A stretch of DNA of 64,000 nucleotides, taken from contig NZ_BAZX01000008.1 in the NCBI RefSeq assembly GCF_001310955.1, positions 80,170 to 144,169 on the forward strand, written 5' to 3'. This DNA is from Marinifilum fragile JCM 15579 (GTDB lineage: Bacteria > Bacteroidota > Bacteroidia > Bacteroidales > Marinifilaceae). A program made the position numbers and the translations under genes. Below are positions 27,076-36,380 of this stretch, piece by piece. The notes beneath the pieces are model-generated. The model had not been told where the DNA came from. It saw only the letters and a list, made by a program, of their open reading frames with translations, and did no database searches. Positions within the stretch are counted from its first letter, which is position 1, and every line of letters starts with the position of its first letter.

Positions 27076-29829
27076 TTACATCATGTTGTAATTGCCATAA
27101 CTAGGATACATACCATGTCCTCCTCTATGCTTTCTGCCTTTTTCTTTACCATCTCTTAATTTATAACTGAAAGTAAGGATGTAGAATTTGTTCAATTTAT
27201 TTGTGTAGTAATCTGCAGTATATAAATCCGAAACAAAGTGAGATCTTTGATCATCTTTACTTAAAATATCATAAGCCGTGAATGATAATTCTCCGCGTTT
27301 GCTTTTAAATACTTTGGTAGATAAACCAAGATTTAGGTGCCAAAAGTTATCCACATCGTTGGTCGAAAAGTTATTTTGATAATTGTTACTAGCATTTGTT
27401 CTAAACACCAAATCTTTATAGAAATTCCAATACATGTTTAGCGAGGTTGTTTGAGATAAATACTCTGAACCGGAATTTGATGTGTTATTGGACTTTTGAT
27501 AATTGCTTGAACTGGTAAATGTAAAATCGATTTTTTCGCTAATGTTGGAGCTTAGAGTCATTCCATGATTCAAGTTCCACGAATCGGTATATGCCTTTTT
27601 ATCGTTTACAAAAGTAGGGTTGTGAGAAAAACGACCTCTTGTGTTGATATTTAATTTGGACTTTAACTTTTTAAGAGGAAAGCTATACGAAATACTTGTT
27701 CCGATTGAATATTGACCATCAAGATTTACAGGTTCTGAAAATTGACCTCCTGCAGGTAGAAAGTACAATCCATTAATGGTTGTATCTTTTGCTGCAACAA
27801 TTGTTCTTCTTCCCACAGTATTGTTTGTTGAAGTTGCCATGGCATGAATGGACAAATGACTTCCTTTTTTCATGTTTGAAGCTGAATAAAGTGCCATTAA
27901 AGTGTGAGAGCTCGATTGTTCCAATTCGGAATTACCAGTTGAAATGTACAATGGATTCGAAAGATCTACAACTTCTTGTAAATCGCGAATATTTGGAGTT
28001 GTTGTTCGCGACATATAGTTAAGGTTTATTCTTTTTTGATTCTTCAAATTAAGCGAATACCTAACATATGGCTTGAATGAGAAGAAATCCTTTTTAAAAT
28101 CTGTCTGATTGGGAAATGACTCTTCATTTTTAAGTGTAGTCATTTCAAAATCGGCTCCCAAGCTAAAACCATGAGTTTTGCCATTTAGGTTATACGAGAA
28201 TCTTCCTGCATTTATGATGCTTGAATTTTCAAAATTATTCGTGGTTAGCTCATCCAAATCGCTATAGGAGTTTTCATTTTCATTAAAGTTATAGCCGTAC
28301 TTATCTGATTTTTGTTCGTTATAATTGAAACGATATCCTAAGTTGGCAAATCCTTTTTTGCCAATGGGTTCGCTATACGATATTCCAGCATTGACACCTG
28401 TATTTTTCCTTTTAGAATCTGAAATTCGGTTGATACTTTGACTTACTTCGTTGCTTTCATTTAAAGTTTCAGACAATTGCGTCCCATCCGACTTATTGTT
28501 AGAGTAATTAAATCCAGCATTTAAATTCAAGGAGCGGCCTTGGTTGCCTAATCTTTTCGAATAATTTACGGTTTGGTATAGATTGTAGTTTTTATTCTCA
28601 GAAGAATTATGGTTATTGTTCGAGTTTAAAGGATTGCCGTTTAATTTGGTATCAGAAATTGAATTGGAATTTGACTCTCTATCAGCAGTAGAAATATTGG
28701 TATTCAGCATTAATCTGTGTTTCGGATTGGAATTTAAGGATACTCTCAGGTTAATCCGATGATCATTGTTGTCATTGGTCGAGTGGTTTGTTGAATTTTG
28801 AATTTGGCCCAAAAGAGCATCAGAAGTATAATTTCTTACACTGCTACTCTTGTTTTCGTAGTCTTGATTGCCATATTCATAGCTAAACTCAATGTCATTT
28901 TCATTTTTCGAATTTACAAAGTTGATTCCGAAAGAATCATCCTGAATATCATTCCCGTCAATGCTTCTATTCCCAAAATTTCGGTTGCTTAATTTTAGAG
29001 GCGCATTTACATCTCTCGATTTTGCAGTAAGGGTAATGCTATTGTTATCCGAGAAACTGTTAAAATTCCCATCGAAACCATACCTGTTGTCTTTACCAAA
29101 TCCTGCAGCCACATCTCCAAAAACAAGTCTTTTGCTTTTCTTGGTGGTAACAATGTTTAGCGTTTTTTTATCTTCTTCATTTCTCTTTAAACCGGTAAAC
29201 TTTTCTTCATCGCTTTTGTATTCGTAAACTTCAATATTTTTAATTACATCGTTTGGAATTGTTGCCAAAGCTTGATTCATATTGTTCCCAAAAAACTTTT
29301 TACCATCAACCAGTATTTCTGCAACCTCTTGTCCTTCTACTACCAGCTTACCAGCCACTTCATAAAAACCAGGCATTTTGGCTAAGAGTTCTCCTGCTGT
29401 AGCATCTGGATTTACTTTGAATGCATTGGGATTAAATACTGTGGTGTCGCCTTTAATTTTTGTAGGAGGCAATGTTTCGGTGATATTAATTTCTTGAAGA
29501 AATTCAGAGTTTTCAATCAATTTAAACTGACCTAGGTCAATGGATATTTTATCAACAGTAATTGATTTTTTAATATCCTTATAGCCAATAAAAGAAACTT
29601 GAAAATCATATTGTCCGGGTTTTACTTTTATATTGAAATTACCCGATTCGTCGGTTATGGTACCTGTTTTTTGAATGGTATCAGATTTATTTATTAATAG
29701 AATTGTTGCACCAGGTAAAGAGCCTTCTTCCTGCGAATCCAGTACTTTTCCAGTTAAAGTATAACTCTTTTGAGCAAATAAGGATAATCCGGTTAGGATG
29801 AAAAATATAGATAGTAAAATTCGGTACAT
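27076..29829 (-). CDS. TonB-dependent-receptor-like outer membrane beta-barrel protein
   Basis: Protein of 917 residues: signal peptide (cleavage after FAQ near 20), a carboxypeptidase-regulatory-like domain (about 23-100, YTLTGKVLDSQEEGSLPGATILL), a plug-like domain (about 115-225, with ELLAKMPGFYEVAGKLVVEGQ and EILVDGKKFFGNN) and a large barrel rich in Asn/Ser and aromatic strands to the end. This is the architecture of the outer-membrane beta-barrel family (OMP_b-brl_3 type) that lacks a partner SusD and often sits beside two-component genes. Ligand unknown. The C-terminal residues are GNYNMM rather than a Phe-ending strand, so the last strand may be internal. AAGGTTAA sites lie 63-90 bp upstream. 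Confidence 0.88.
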   Translation of the reverse strand: MYRILLSIFFILTGLSLFAQKSYTLTGKVLDSQEEGSLPGATILLINKSDTIQKTGTITDESGNFNIKVKPGQYDFQVSFIGYKDIKKSITVDKISIDLGQFKLIENSEFLQEINITETLPPTKIKGDTTVFNPNAFKVNPDATAGELLAKMPGFYEVAGKLVVEGQEVAEILVDGKKFFGNNMNQALATIPNDVIKNIEVYEYKSDEEKFTGLKRNEEDKKTLNIVTTKKSKRLVFGDVAAGFGKDNRYGFDGNFNSFSDNNSITLTAKSRDVNAPLKLSNRNFGNRSIDGNDIQDDSFGINFVNSKNENDIEFSYEYGNQDYENKSSSVRNYTSDALLGQIQNSTNHSTNDNNDHRINLRVSLNSNPKHRLMLNTNISTADRESNSNSISDTKLNGNPLNSNNNHNSSENKNYNLYQTVNYSKRLGNQGRSLNLNAGFNYSNNKSDGTQLSETLNESNEVSQSINRISDSKRKNTGVNAGISYSEPIGKKGFANLGYRFNYNEQKSDKYGYNFNENENSYSDLDELTTNNFENSSIINAGRFSYNLNGKTHGFSLGADFEMTTLKNEESFPNQTDFKKDFFSFKPYVRYSLNLKNQKRINLNYMSRTTTPNIRDLQEVVDLSNPLYISTGNSELEQSSSHTLMALYSASNMKKGSHLSIHAMATSTNNTVGRRTIVAAKDTTINGLYFLPAGGQFSEPVNLDGQYSIGTSISYSFPLKKLKSKLNINTRGRFSHNPTFVNDKKAYTDSWNLNHGMTLSSNISEKIDFTFTSSSNYQKSNNTSNSGSEYLSQTTSLNMYWNFYKDLVFRTNASNNYQNNFSTNDVDNFWHLNLGLSTKVFKSKRGELSFTAYDILSKDDQRSHFVSDLYTADYYTNKLNKFYILTFSYKLRDGKEKGRKHRGGHGMYPSYGNYNMM

Positions 29830-29891
29830 TAATCTTTGTTTTAAAATTTAATTCAAAGATAAGCTAACATCCAGGCATCATTAACTGATTT

Positions 29892-29919
29892 AAGGTGAAT
29901 CAAGGTTAAATAAGGTTAA
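29892..29919. promoter_or_regulatory. Three 10-bp-phased half-sites in the divergent region
   Basis: AAGGTGAA (29892-29899), AAGGTTAA (29902-29909) and AAGGTTAA (29912-29919) are spaced exactly one helical turn apart, 63 bp upstream of the barrel gene start and about 200 bp upstream of the divergent regulator gene. They match the pair at 26903-26920 before the kinase. A binding site for the OmpR-type regulator encoded next door is the likeliest reading. Confidence 0.55.
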
Positions 29920-30121
29920 TCCTCAAATCTTTGTGTTGATTATAAGTGTCAGAAGTTTAGTTGCTTATTTGTTTGGTGTGGTATTTTTGGTGTTAAGAGT
30001 TGTTAATTGTAAGCCTTTGTTATAGCTGAGAAAAATTGTTTGTGATGTTTTTTAGTATTAAATCAACTTTGCATATTTTTATGAATCATTATATCTTTCA
30101 ATAAACAAAATCATCATTGCT

Positions 30122-33028
30122 TTGAATAAATCTACTACAATATTACTCCTATTTCTGCTTTTAAATTTTTCCTGTTTAGCTAAGGTAAAGAATAAAGGAA
30201 TCCCATTTATCAAGAATTTTCCAAGAGGTGAATATCATGGAGGAACTCAAAATTGGGACATTGCACAATCCTCTAAGGGTTTGATGTATTTTGCCAATAA
30301 TGAAGGCGTTTTGGAATTTGATGGAACGAATTGGCGTTTGATTGAAATGCCAAATAATTCGGTGGTTCGTTCTTTGGTCATTGATGGATCGGATAAGGTA
30401 TTTGTTGGTGCATACAATGAGTTTGGATTTTTAGAGCCCGACGAAAAAGGAAAATTGACTTTTCGTTCTTTGGTAAATTTAGTACCTGAAAAGGATAGAG
30501 ATTTTAAAGAGATATGGCAGATTTATCTTTACAAAAATGGAATTGTTTTTCATAGCTTTCAAAAAGTATTCTTCTATAAAGATGGTAAGATATCTGTTTT
30601 GGGGGATGGAGAACTATTTCGTCAAAGTTTTGTAATTGGCGATGAATTCTATGTTCAGGTACCCAAAAAAGGATTCTGTAAGTTGAATGGGCAGAATTTT
30701 CAATTGGTTGATGAGGGAGAAAAATTAAAGAATTATGAAATTGTAAGTGTGTTGCCTTATTCAGAAGATGAACTTTTAATTGCAACAGCTTTAAATGGCT
30801 TATTTATTTATAGCTCTGGAAAAATAGAAACCTGGAATTTGAAGGTAAACAAGTCTTTTATCAAAGAACAGATTTATTCAGGATTAGCGGTTAATAAAAA
30901 GTATTTTGTTTTTGGAACAGTAAGAAATGGATTGTATATCATTAACAAGCAGGGACAAATTATCCAGCATATCAATACTGATTTAGGATTGCTAAATAAT
31001 ACCATACTTAGTTTATTTCAGGATTCAGAAGAGAACTTGTGGCTGGGTTTGGATAATGGAATTAATCATCTTGAAATTAGTTCTCCTGTTTCAACATTCC
31101 CAAGGATTAGAGATATAGGAACAGGCTATGCTTCAATATACCACAATGGATACTTGTATCTTGGTACCAACATGGGCTTGTTTGCTCAGAAGTACGATTT
31201 CTCAGGTGCAACATTAAATACAGAGGAGAAGTTTAATCTTGTTGAAAATACTGCCGGACAGGTATGGAGTTTGGAAGTAATTGGGGGAGAATTAATCTGC
31301 GGGCATACCAATGGGACATTTCGAATTGATAAGAATAAGGGGGAGTTGATTTCTGATGTTGAAGGAGGTTGGAAATATTTATACCACAAGGATTTTCCAA
31401 ATAAAATGATCGGAGGAACTTATTCTGGATTAATTCTTTTTGAGCGAGAATCAGAAAAAGACAAATGGAAATTCAAACAAAAGATAGGAGGTTTTAATGA
31501 ATCTTCACGAGAATTACTTTGGGGAGCAGATAACAGCATTTGGATGAGTCATGGATACAAGGGGATCTATAGAATTGTGTTGAATAATGCCTTGGATTCT
31601 TGTATTAATGTTCGTTTATATGGAACTGAGGATGGTCTTCCTTCTGATTTGAGTATTGGTCTTCATGAAGTTAGAGGAGAAAAGGTCTTTACAACGAATA
31701 ACGGAATATATAAGTATGTTCCTGAGCTTAACAAGTTTGAGATTTATTCATCCCTAAATAATTTATTCGGCACGAAAAAAGAGCTTACTAAGCTTTTTCA
31801 ACAATCCAATGGTGATGTTTGGTATTTTCAGGATGGAAGAGTGGGTATTTTAAAACTACAAGTAGATAATACCTATGCAAAGCAGGAATTGGCATTTTCT
31901 TCTATTCGTGGCTCTTTTATTGGTGCATTTGAAAATGTGTATGAAATTGACAGACAAAATATATTAATTGCCACTGAAGATGGGTTTGTTCACTACAATC
32001 CTGAAATACGAAAAAGGTATGAAAATAAATTTCATACATTGATTCGAGAGGTGCGAATTGCAGGTAAAAAGCAAGATTCTGTGATTTATGCTGGAAGCAA
32101 ATCAAATAATGAAAATTCAGTAGAATATATAAAGTTTAAGAATAATGAGATTCGCTTTCAGTTTAGCGCTCCTCAATCAAGTCATGCACAGTTGGTGAAT
32201 TATAAATATCAATTGCAAGGATTTGATCAAGATACTTCTGCATGGGAGGTAAGCACCAATAAGGAATATACCAATTTACGAGAGGGAGAATATGTGTTTA
32301 GAGTTTTGGCACAAAATCAATATGGGGTTCAATCTGTTCCCGATGAGTTTAAATTTGTAATTCTACCTCCCTGGTACAGATCCAAATTGGCGTATTTTGT
32401 ATATGTATTCACTTCACTACTTATTATTTATGGCTTGATTTTATTGGTTCGCTTAAGAATGAAGCAGATACAATACAGGTTGGAGAAACAGCAGGAGGAA
32501 GAACTTAAAGCTAAGGAACAGAAATTTAGAGAAGAGGCTTTAATTGCAGAAAGAGAAATTGTAGAATTAAGAAATGAAAAGTTAAAAAGCGAGGTGGATT
32601 TTAAAACTCGCGAATTAGCAAGCTCTACAATGAATATTATCCATAAAAATGAGGTGCTTTCATATGCTGTTGGAGAATTGAAGAAGGCTTTAAAAAAGAT
32701 AAAGGATCCAACTGCATTGGTTCAAGTGCGTCAGTTGATGAAAACCTTAGATTCCGAATTTAATAGCGATCAGGATTGGGAACAATTCGAGTTACATTTC
32801 GATCAGGTGCATGAAAACTTTATAAAGAGGCTGAGGTCGTCTTTTCCACAATTAACACCAAAGGATTTAAGAATGTGTGCCTATCTTAGAATGAATTTAT
32901 CTACAAAAGAAATTGCACCCTTAATGAATATTTCGGTTAGGGGAGTAGAAATTAGTAGGTACAGGTTAAGGAAGAAATTTGATTTAAACCGAGAAGAAAA
33001 CTTAATAGATTTCTTACTGAACGTATAA
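30122..33028 (+). CDS. Reg_prop/Y_Y_Y sensor with LuxR-like DNA-binding domain (PUL regulator)
   Basis: Protein of 968 residues with signal-like N-terminus (about 1-20). Residues of about 40-650 form beta-propeller repeats (Reg_prop, such as ILSLFQDSEENLWLGLDNGINHLE). A Y_Y_Y domain (about 670-750) contains YKYQLQGFDQDTSAWEV and NLREGEYVFRVLAQNQYG. A membrane helix lies at about 757-778, then a coiled coil to about 850 and a helix-turn-helix from about 905 to the end (LTPKDLRMCAYLRMNLSTKEIAPLM, VEISRYRLRKKF). No histidine kinase or receiver domain is present, so it signals in one polypeptide. The only sensible start is TTG at 30122, which gives the signal peptide. It precedes the SusC gene and probably senses a beta-glucan oligosaccharide in the periplasm and activates the PUL. 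Confidence 0.9.
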   Translation: MNKSTTILLLFLLLNFSCLAKVKNKGIPFIKNFPRGEYHGGTQNWDIAQSSKGLMYFANNEGVLEFDGTNWRLIEMPNNSVVRSLVIDGSDKVFVGAYNEFGFLEPDEKGKLTFRSLVNLVPEKDRDFKEIWQIYLYKNGIVFHSFQKVFFYKDGKISVLGDGELFRQSFVIGDEFYVQVPKKGFCKLNGQNFQLVDEGEKLKNYEIVSVLPYSEDELLIATALNGLFIYSSGKIETWNLKVNKSFIKEQIYSGLAVNKKYFVFGTVRNGLYIINKQGQIIQHINTDLGLLNNTILSLFQDSEENLWLGLDNGINHLEISSPVSTFPRIRDIGTGYASIYHNGYLYLGTNMGLFAQKYDFSGATLNTEEKFNLVENTAGQVWSLEVIGGELICGHTNGTFRIDKNKGELISDVEGGWKYLYHKDFPNKMIGGTYSGLILFERESEKDKWKFKQKIGGFNESSRELLWGADNSIWMSHGYKGIYRIVLNNALDSCINVRLYGTEDGLPSDLSIGLHEVRGEKVFTTNNGIYKYVPELNKFEIYSSLNNLFGTKKELTKLFQQSNGDVWYFQDGRVGILKLQVDNTYAKQELAFSSIRGSFIGAFENVYEIDRQNILIATEDGFVHYNPEIRKRYENKFHTLIREVRIAGKKQDSVIYAGSKSNNENSVEYIKFKNNEIRFQFSAPQSSHAQLVNYKYQLQGFDQDTSAWEVSTNKEYTNLREGEYVFRVLAQNQYGVQSVPDEFKFVILPPWYRSKLAYFVYVFTSLLIIYGLILLVRLRMKQIQYRLEKQQEEELKAKEQKFREEALIAEREIVELRNEKLKSEVDFKTRELASSTMNIIHKNEVLSYAVGELKKALKKIKDPTALVQVRQLMKTLDSEFNSDQDWEQFELHFDQVHENFIKRLRSSFPQLTPKDLRMCAYLRMNLSTKEIAPLMNISVRGVEISRYRLRKKFDLNREENLIDFLLNV

Positions 33029-33043
33029 AATATCAATTTTAAT

Positions 33044-33080
33044 AAAAAGGCAAATCTCGCAACAAAGATTTGCCTTTTTT
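33044..33080. terminator. Terminator of the PUL regulator gene
   Basis: AAAAAGGCAAATCT (33044-33057) pairs with AGATTTGCCTTTTT (33066-33079) around an 8-nt loop, giving a bidirectional terminator shape. Confidence 0.9.
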
Positions 33081-33336
33081 CATATTTGATGTATAAGTAA
33101 TATGCATTTTTTAAGATTTGTTGTATTTTTTAAGTATTAGTTACACAGGTAATTATAAGTTCTGAAAAATCATTTGATGTAGTAATGATGTATTGTATTT
33201 TGGATGTTGATGAGTTCTTGATGTAACTGTATTTTTGATTTTGCTCAAATAAGAAAAGATATTGCAAACGATTTAGGTGAATAAATGTAACCCAAATTTA
33301 TGAGCTAATTTTTTCTAATCTTAACGAACTAAATTT
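33081..33336. other. Upstream region of the laminarin-type PUL
   Basis: The region holds the probable promoter at 33207-33237 and a leader of about 95 nt. There is no open reading frame. The regulator of 30122-33028 is expected to act here, but no palindrome stands out as its operator. Confidence 0.5.
33207..33237 (+). promoter_or_regulatory. Probable promoter of the SusC-led operon
   Basis: TTG (33207-33209), a 20-bp spacer and TATTTTTG (33230-33237) fit TTG N19-20 TAnnTTTG. The start codon follows at 33337. Confidence 0.55.
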
Positions 33337-36300
33337 ATGAAAAAAACAGTTGTGTTAATAGTTATGGCATTCTTTTGTTTGCAAGTATTTGCTCAAAATA
33401 ATGCTGTAACTGGTATTGTTACCTCTGGAGAAGATGGAACTCCTATTCCATTTGCCTCCATTGTTGTTAAGGGAACAACAATTGGTACATCAACCGATTT
33501 TGACGGTAAGTATTCTATAGAAGTATCTAAGGATGCTACTTTGGTATTTTCAATGATTGGTTTTGCTCCACAGGAGATTTTTGTTGGAGACCAAACTGTT
33601 GTAAATGTTATTCTGATGACTGAGACTACAGGCCTTGAAGAGGTTGTAGTAGTTGGTTATGGTACTCAGAAAAAGCGTGATGTTACTGGTGCAGTAACTG
33701 TGCTTGGAGCCAAAACAATCGATGAAATCAAACCTGTTAGAGCCGAGCAAGCTTTACAAGGAACCACTTCGGGAGTGGTAGTAAGTTCTTCTTCGGGAGC
33801 TCCAGGTTCTGGTTTAGATATAAGAATCCGCGGTATTTCTACAAATGGAGATGCTTCTCCAGTTGTTATTATCGATGGTTATGAAGGATCATTGGAAACC
33901 TTAAGTCCTGATGATATTGAAAGCATTACAGTATTAAAAGATGCACAGGCGGCAATTTATGGTACTGTTGGTGCAAATGGAGTTGTGTTGGTAACAACCA
34001 AGACAGGTCGTAAAAACACTGCGCCAGCAATTCGTTTTAACAGCTCTGTTGGTATTCAAGAAACTTCACGCAAATTGCCAGTGCTAAATGCAACTGAGTA
34101 TGCTGCATTATTAAATGAAGCCTATGCTGCAAATGGACAAGATTTGCCGTTTACAAATATTTCAAATTTAGGTAAAGGAACCAATTGGCAGGATGAAGTA
34201 TTCTCAACAGCACCAATCTACAAGAATGATGTGAGTTTAAGTGGAGGATCTGATAATATAGTATATTCGTTAAGTGCTTCAGATTTAGATCAGAAAGGTG
34301 TTGTAGGGAAAGATAAATCAGGCTACAAGAGAAATACTGCAAGAATGAACTTGGGCATTGATATTTCTGAAAAGCTGAAATTCAAATCATCCTTGATTTA
34401 TACTTACTTAAGAAGAAGATCAATTAACGAAAATGGATTAGGATCGGTATTGTTTAATGCATTAAACATGCCTTCTACCATGCCGGTATATAATGAAGAT
34501 GGTTCATTCTTTTTAGCTCCTAACAGTCTTGGTAATGAGGTGATCAACCCAATGGCACAAATCGATGATACTTATAATATCTATAAGTCAAATCGATTGA
34601 GCGGAAGTTTTAGCATGGAGTACATTTATTCTCCACAATTAAAGGCAACGGCTCGTATTGGATTTAACACTGGTAGTAGCAAGGAAAAATCTTTTGCTAA
34701 GGAAATAAGTTATGGAGGAAAAGTATTTGATAATACCAGAAGTAGTGTTTTCCAGGCTAGAGATAACTTCAATGATTACACATTTGATGCCTTTGTTACC
34801 TACGATGATACGTTTCTAGAGAAACATCATGTAACAGCAACTTTAGGTACTACTGTATATAAAAATTGGGGTGACCATTTAGATGCAACAGGTTTTGATG
34901 TACCTAACAACTCGTGGGAATTTGCAGATATCTCGCTAACTGAAGGAACTAGTGAAGCAAAAACCAACAATTCATGGGATTACGATGATAGAAGATTGTC
35001 TTATTTTGCTCGTCTTCAATATGATTATGAAGGAAAATATTTGCTTTCCGGAATGTTCAGAAGAGATGCTTCTACTAAATTTGGTCCAGATGAAAGTGTA
35101 GGGTATTTTAATTCAGCTACTGCTGGTTGGGTAATTTCCGATGAGGATTTTATGAGTGACATGGAATTTATCGATTTCATCAAGCTAAGAGCAAGTTACG
35201 GTTTCCTTGGTTCAGATAAAATTGATCCTAACAAATTCTTATCATTGATGGATGGAGAAGGAACCTATATCTTCAACGGGCAGTTAGTTAATGGTAGAGC
35301 AATTGGAGCACTTCCTAACAATACCATCAAATGGGAAGAGTCGGAACAGTTTGATATTGGTTTAGATATGAAATTATTGAATAATAAAATTGATATCAAT
35401 GCTGACTACTTCGTAAAAACTACCAATGATTTGTTAGTTGCAGGTGTACCTGTTTCTGGAATTTTAGGAGTTAATGGTGCAGGAGCTGCTGGGCCAACTA
35501 TCAATGCTGGTGAGGTTCGCAACCGTGGTTTTGAATTTGCTGTAGGTTACCGAGGTAAAATAGGTGAAGACCTGGTGTTTAAGGTGAATTATAATATGAC
35601 AACCTTAGATAATGAGGTAACTAAAGTAAACAATGGAACTGGATTTATCGAAGCTGGTGAATTTAGTGTAGGACAACCTAGCCCAACCCGAATGGCAGTT
35701 GGACAGCCTATTGGTTCATTCTTTGGTTACAAAACAGACGGACTATTCCAGAATATGGCAGAAGTTAACGCTCACCCATCGCAAATTGCATTGGGAGCTG
35801 AAGCTCAGCCTGGTGACTTAAGGTATGTGGATACCAACAATGATGGAGTGATAAATGCGGATGATAGAACATATATCGGAAATCCAATTCCTGATGTAAC
35901 CATGGGATTAAATTTATCCATTAACTATAAGAACTTCGATTTTTCAGCTTATGCTTATGCATCATTGGGTAACGATAAACTTCGGAACTACGAACGTTCA
36001 AATGTAAATGTGAATAAGCTAAGTACCAATTTGGAAAGATGGATTGGAGAAGGAACAAGTAATTCTGTTCCAAGAGTGACCACAGGAGCTACAGCAAATC
36101 AGGTAATTTCAGATTACTATGTTGAGGATGCTTCTTTCTTAAGAATTCAAAACATACAATTGGGATATACACTTCCAGAACATCTTACTTCAAAACTAAA
36201 GATCTCTAAATTAAGATTCTATGGTTCAGTAAGCAATCTGTATACTTTCACAGATTATACAGGTTATGATCCTGCTGCATCAAATGGCGATCCTATTACT

Positions 36301-36369
36301 TCAGGAATCGATTATGGATTTTATCCTGCAGCAAGAACATATACGTTCGGATTAAATCTAAACTTTTAA
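33337..36369 (+). CDS. SusC-type TonB-linked outer membrane transporter
   Basis: Full-length SusC/RagA protein of 1010 residues: signal peptide (cleavage after FAQ at about 19), carboxypeptidase-regulatory-like domain (about 22-100, AVTGIVTSGEDGTPIPFASIVVKG), the SusC TonB-box region LEEVVVVGYGTQKKRDVTGAV (about 101-122), plug (about 120-230, ALQGTTSGV, IRIRGIST, ITVLKDAQAAIYG) and barrel, ending NLNF. It imports glycan fragments with the SusD encoded 11 bp downstream. The GH16/GH17/GH30 context points to beta-1,3/1,6-glucan (laminarin) as the substrate. Confidence 0.96.
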   Translation: MKKTVVLIVMAFFCLQVFAQNNAVTGIVTSGEDGTPIPFASIVVKGTTIGTSTDFDGKYSIEVSKDATLVFSMIGFAPQEIFVGDQTVVNVILMTETTGLEEVVVVGYGTQKKRDVTGAVTVLGAKTIDEIKPVRAEQALQGTTSGVVVSSSSGAPGSGLDIRIRGISTNGDASPVVIIDGYEGSLETLSPDDIESITVLKDAQAAIYGTVGANGVVLVTTKTGRKNTAPAIRFNSSVGIQETSRKLPVLNATEYAALLNEAYAANGQDLPFTNISNLGKGTNWQDEVFSTAPIYKNDVSLSGGSDNIVYSLSASDLDQKGVVGKDKSGYKRNTARMNLGIDISEKLKFKSSLIYTYLRRRSINENGLGSVLFNALNMPSTMPVYNEDGSFFLAPNSLGNEVINPMAQIDDTYNIYKSNRLSGSFSMEYIYSPQLKATARIGFNTGSSKEKSFAKEISYGGKVFDNTRSSVFQARDNFNDYTFDAFVTYDDTFLEKHHVTATLGTTVYKNWGDHLDATGFDVPNNSWEFADISLTEGTSEAKTNNSWDYDDRRLSYFARLQYDYEGKYLLSGMFRRDASTKFGPDESVGYFNSATAGWVISDEDFMSDMEFIDFIKLRASYGFLGSDKIDPNKFLSLMDGEGTYIFNGQLVNGRAIGALPNNTIKWEESEQFDIGLDMKLLNNKIDINADYFVKTTNDLLVAGVPVSGILGVNGAGAAGPTINAGEVRNRGFEFAVGYRGKIGEDLVFKVNYNMTTLDNEVTKVNNGTGFIEAGEFSVGQPSPTRMAVGQPIGSFFGYKTDGLFQNMAEVNAHPSQIALGAEAQPGDLRYVDTNNDGVINADDRTYIGNPIPDVTMGLNLSINYKNFDFSAYAYASLGNDKLRNYERSNVNVNKLSTNLERWIGEGTSNSVPRVTTGATANQVISDYYVEDASFLRIQNIQLGYTLPEHLTSKLKISKLRFYGSVSNLYTFTDYTGYDPAASNGDPITSGIDYGFYPAARTYTFGLNLNF

Positions 36370-36380
36370 AAAGCTCAATC

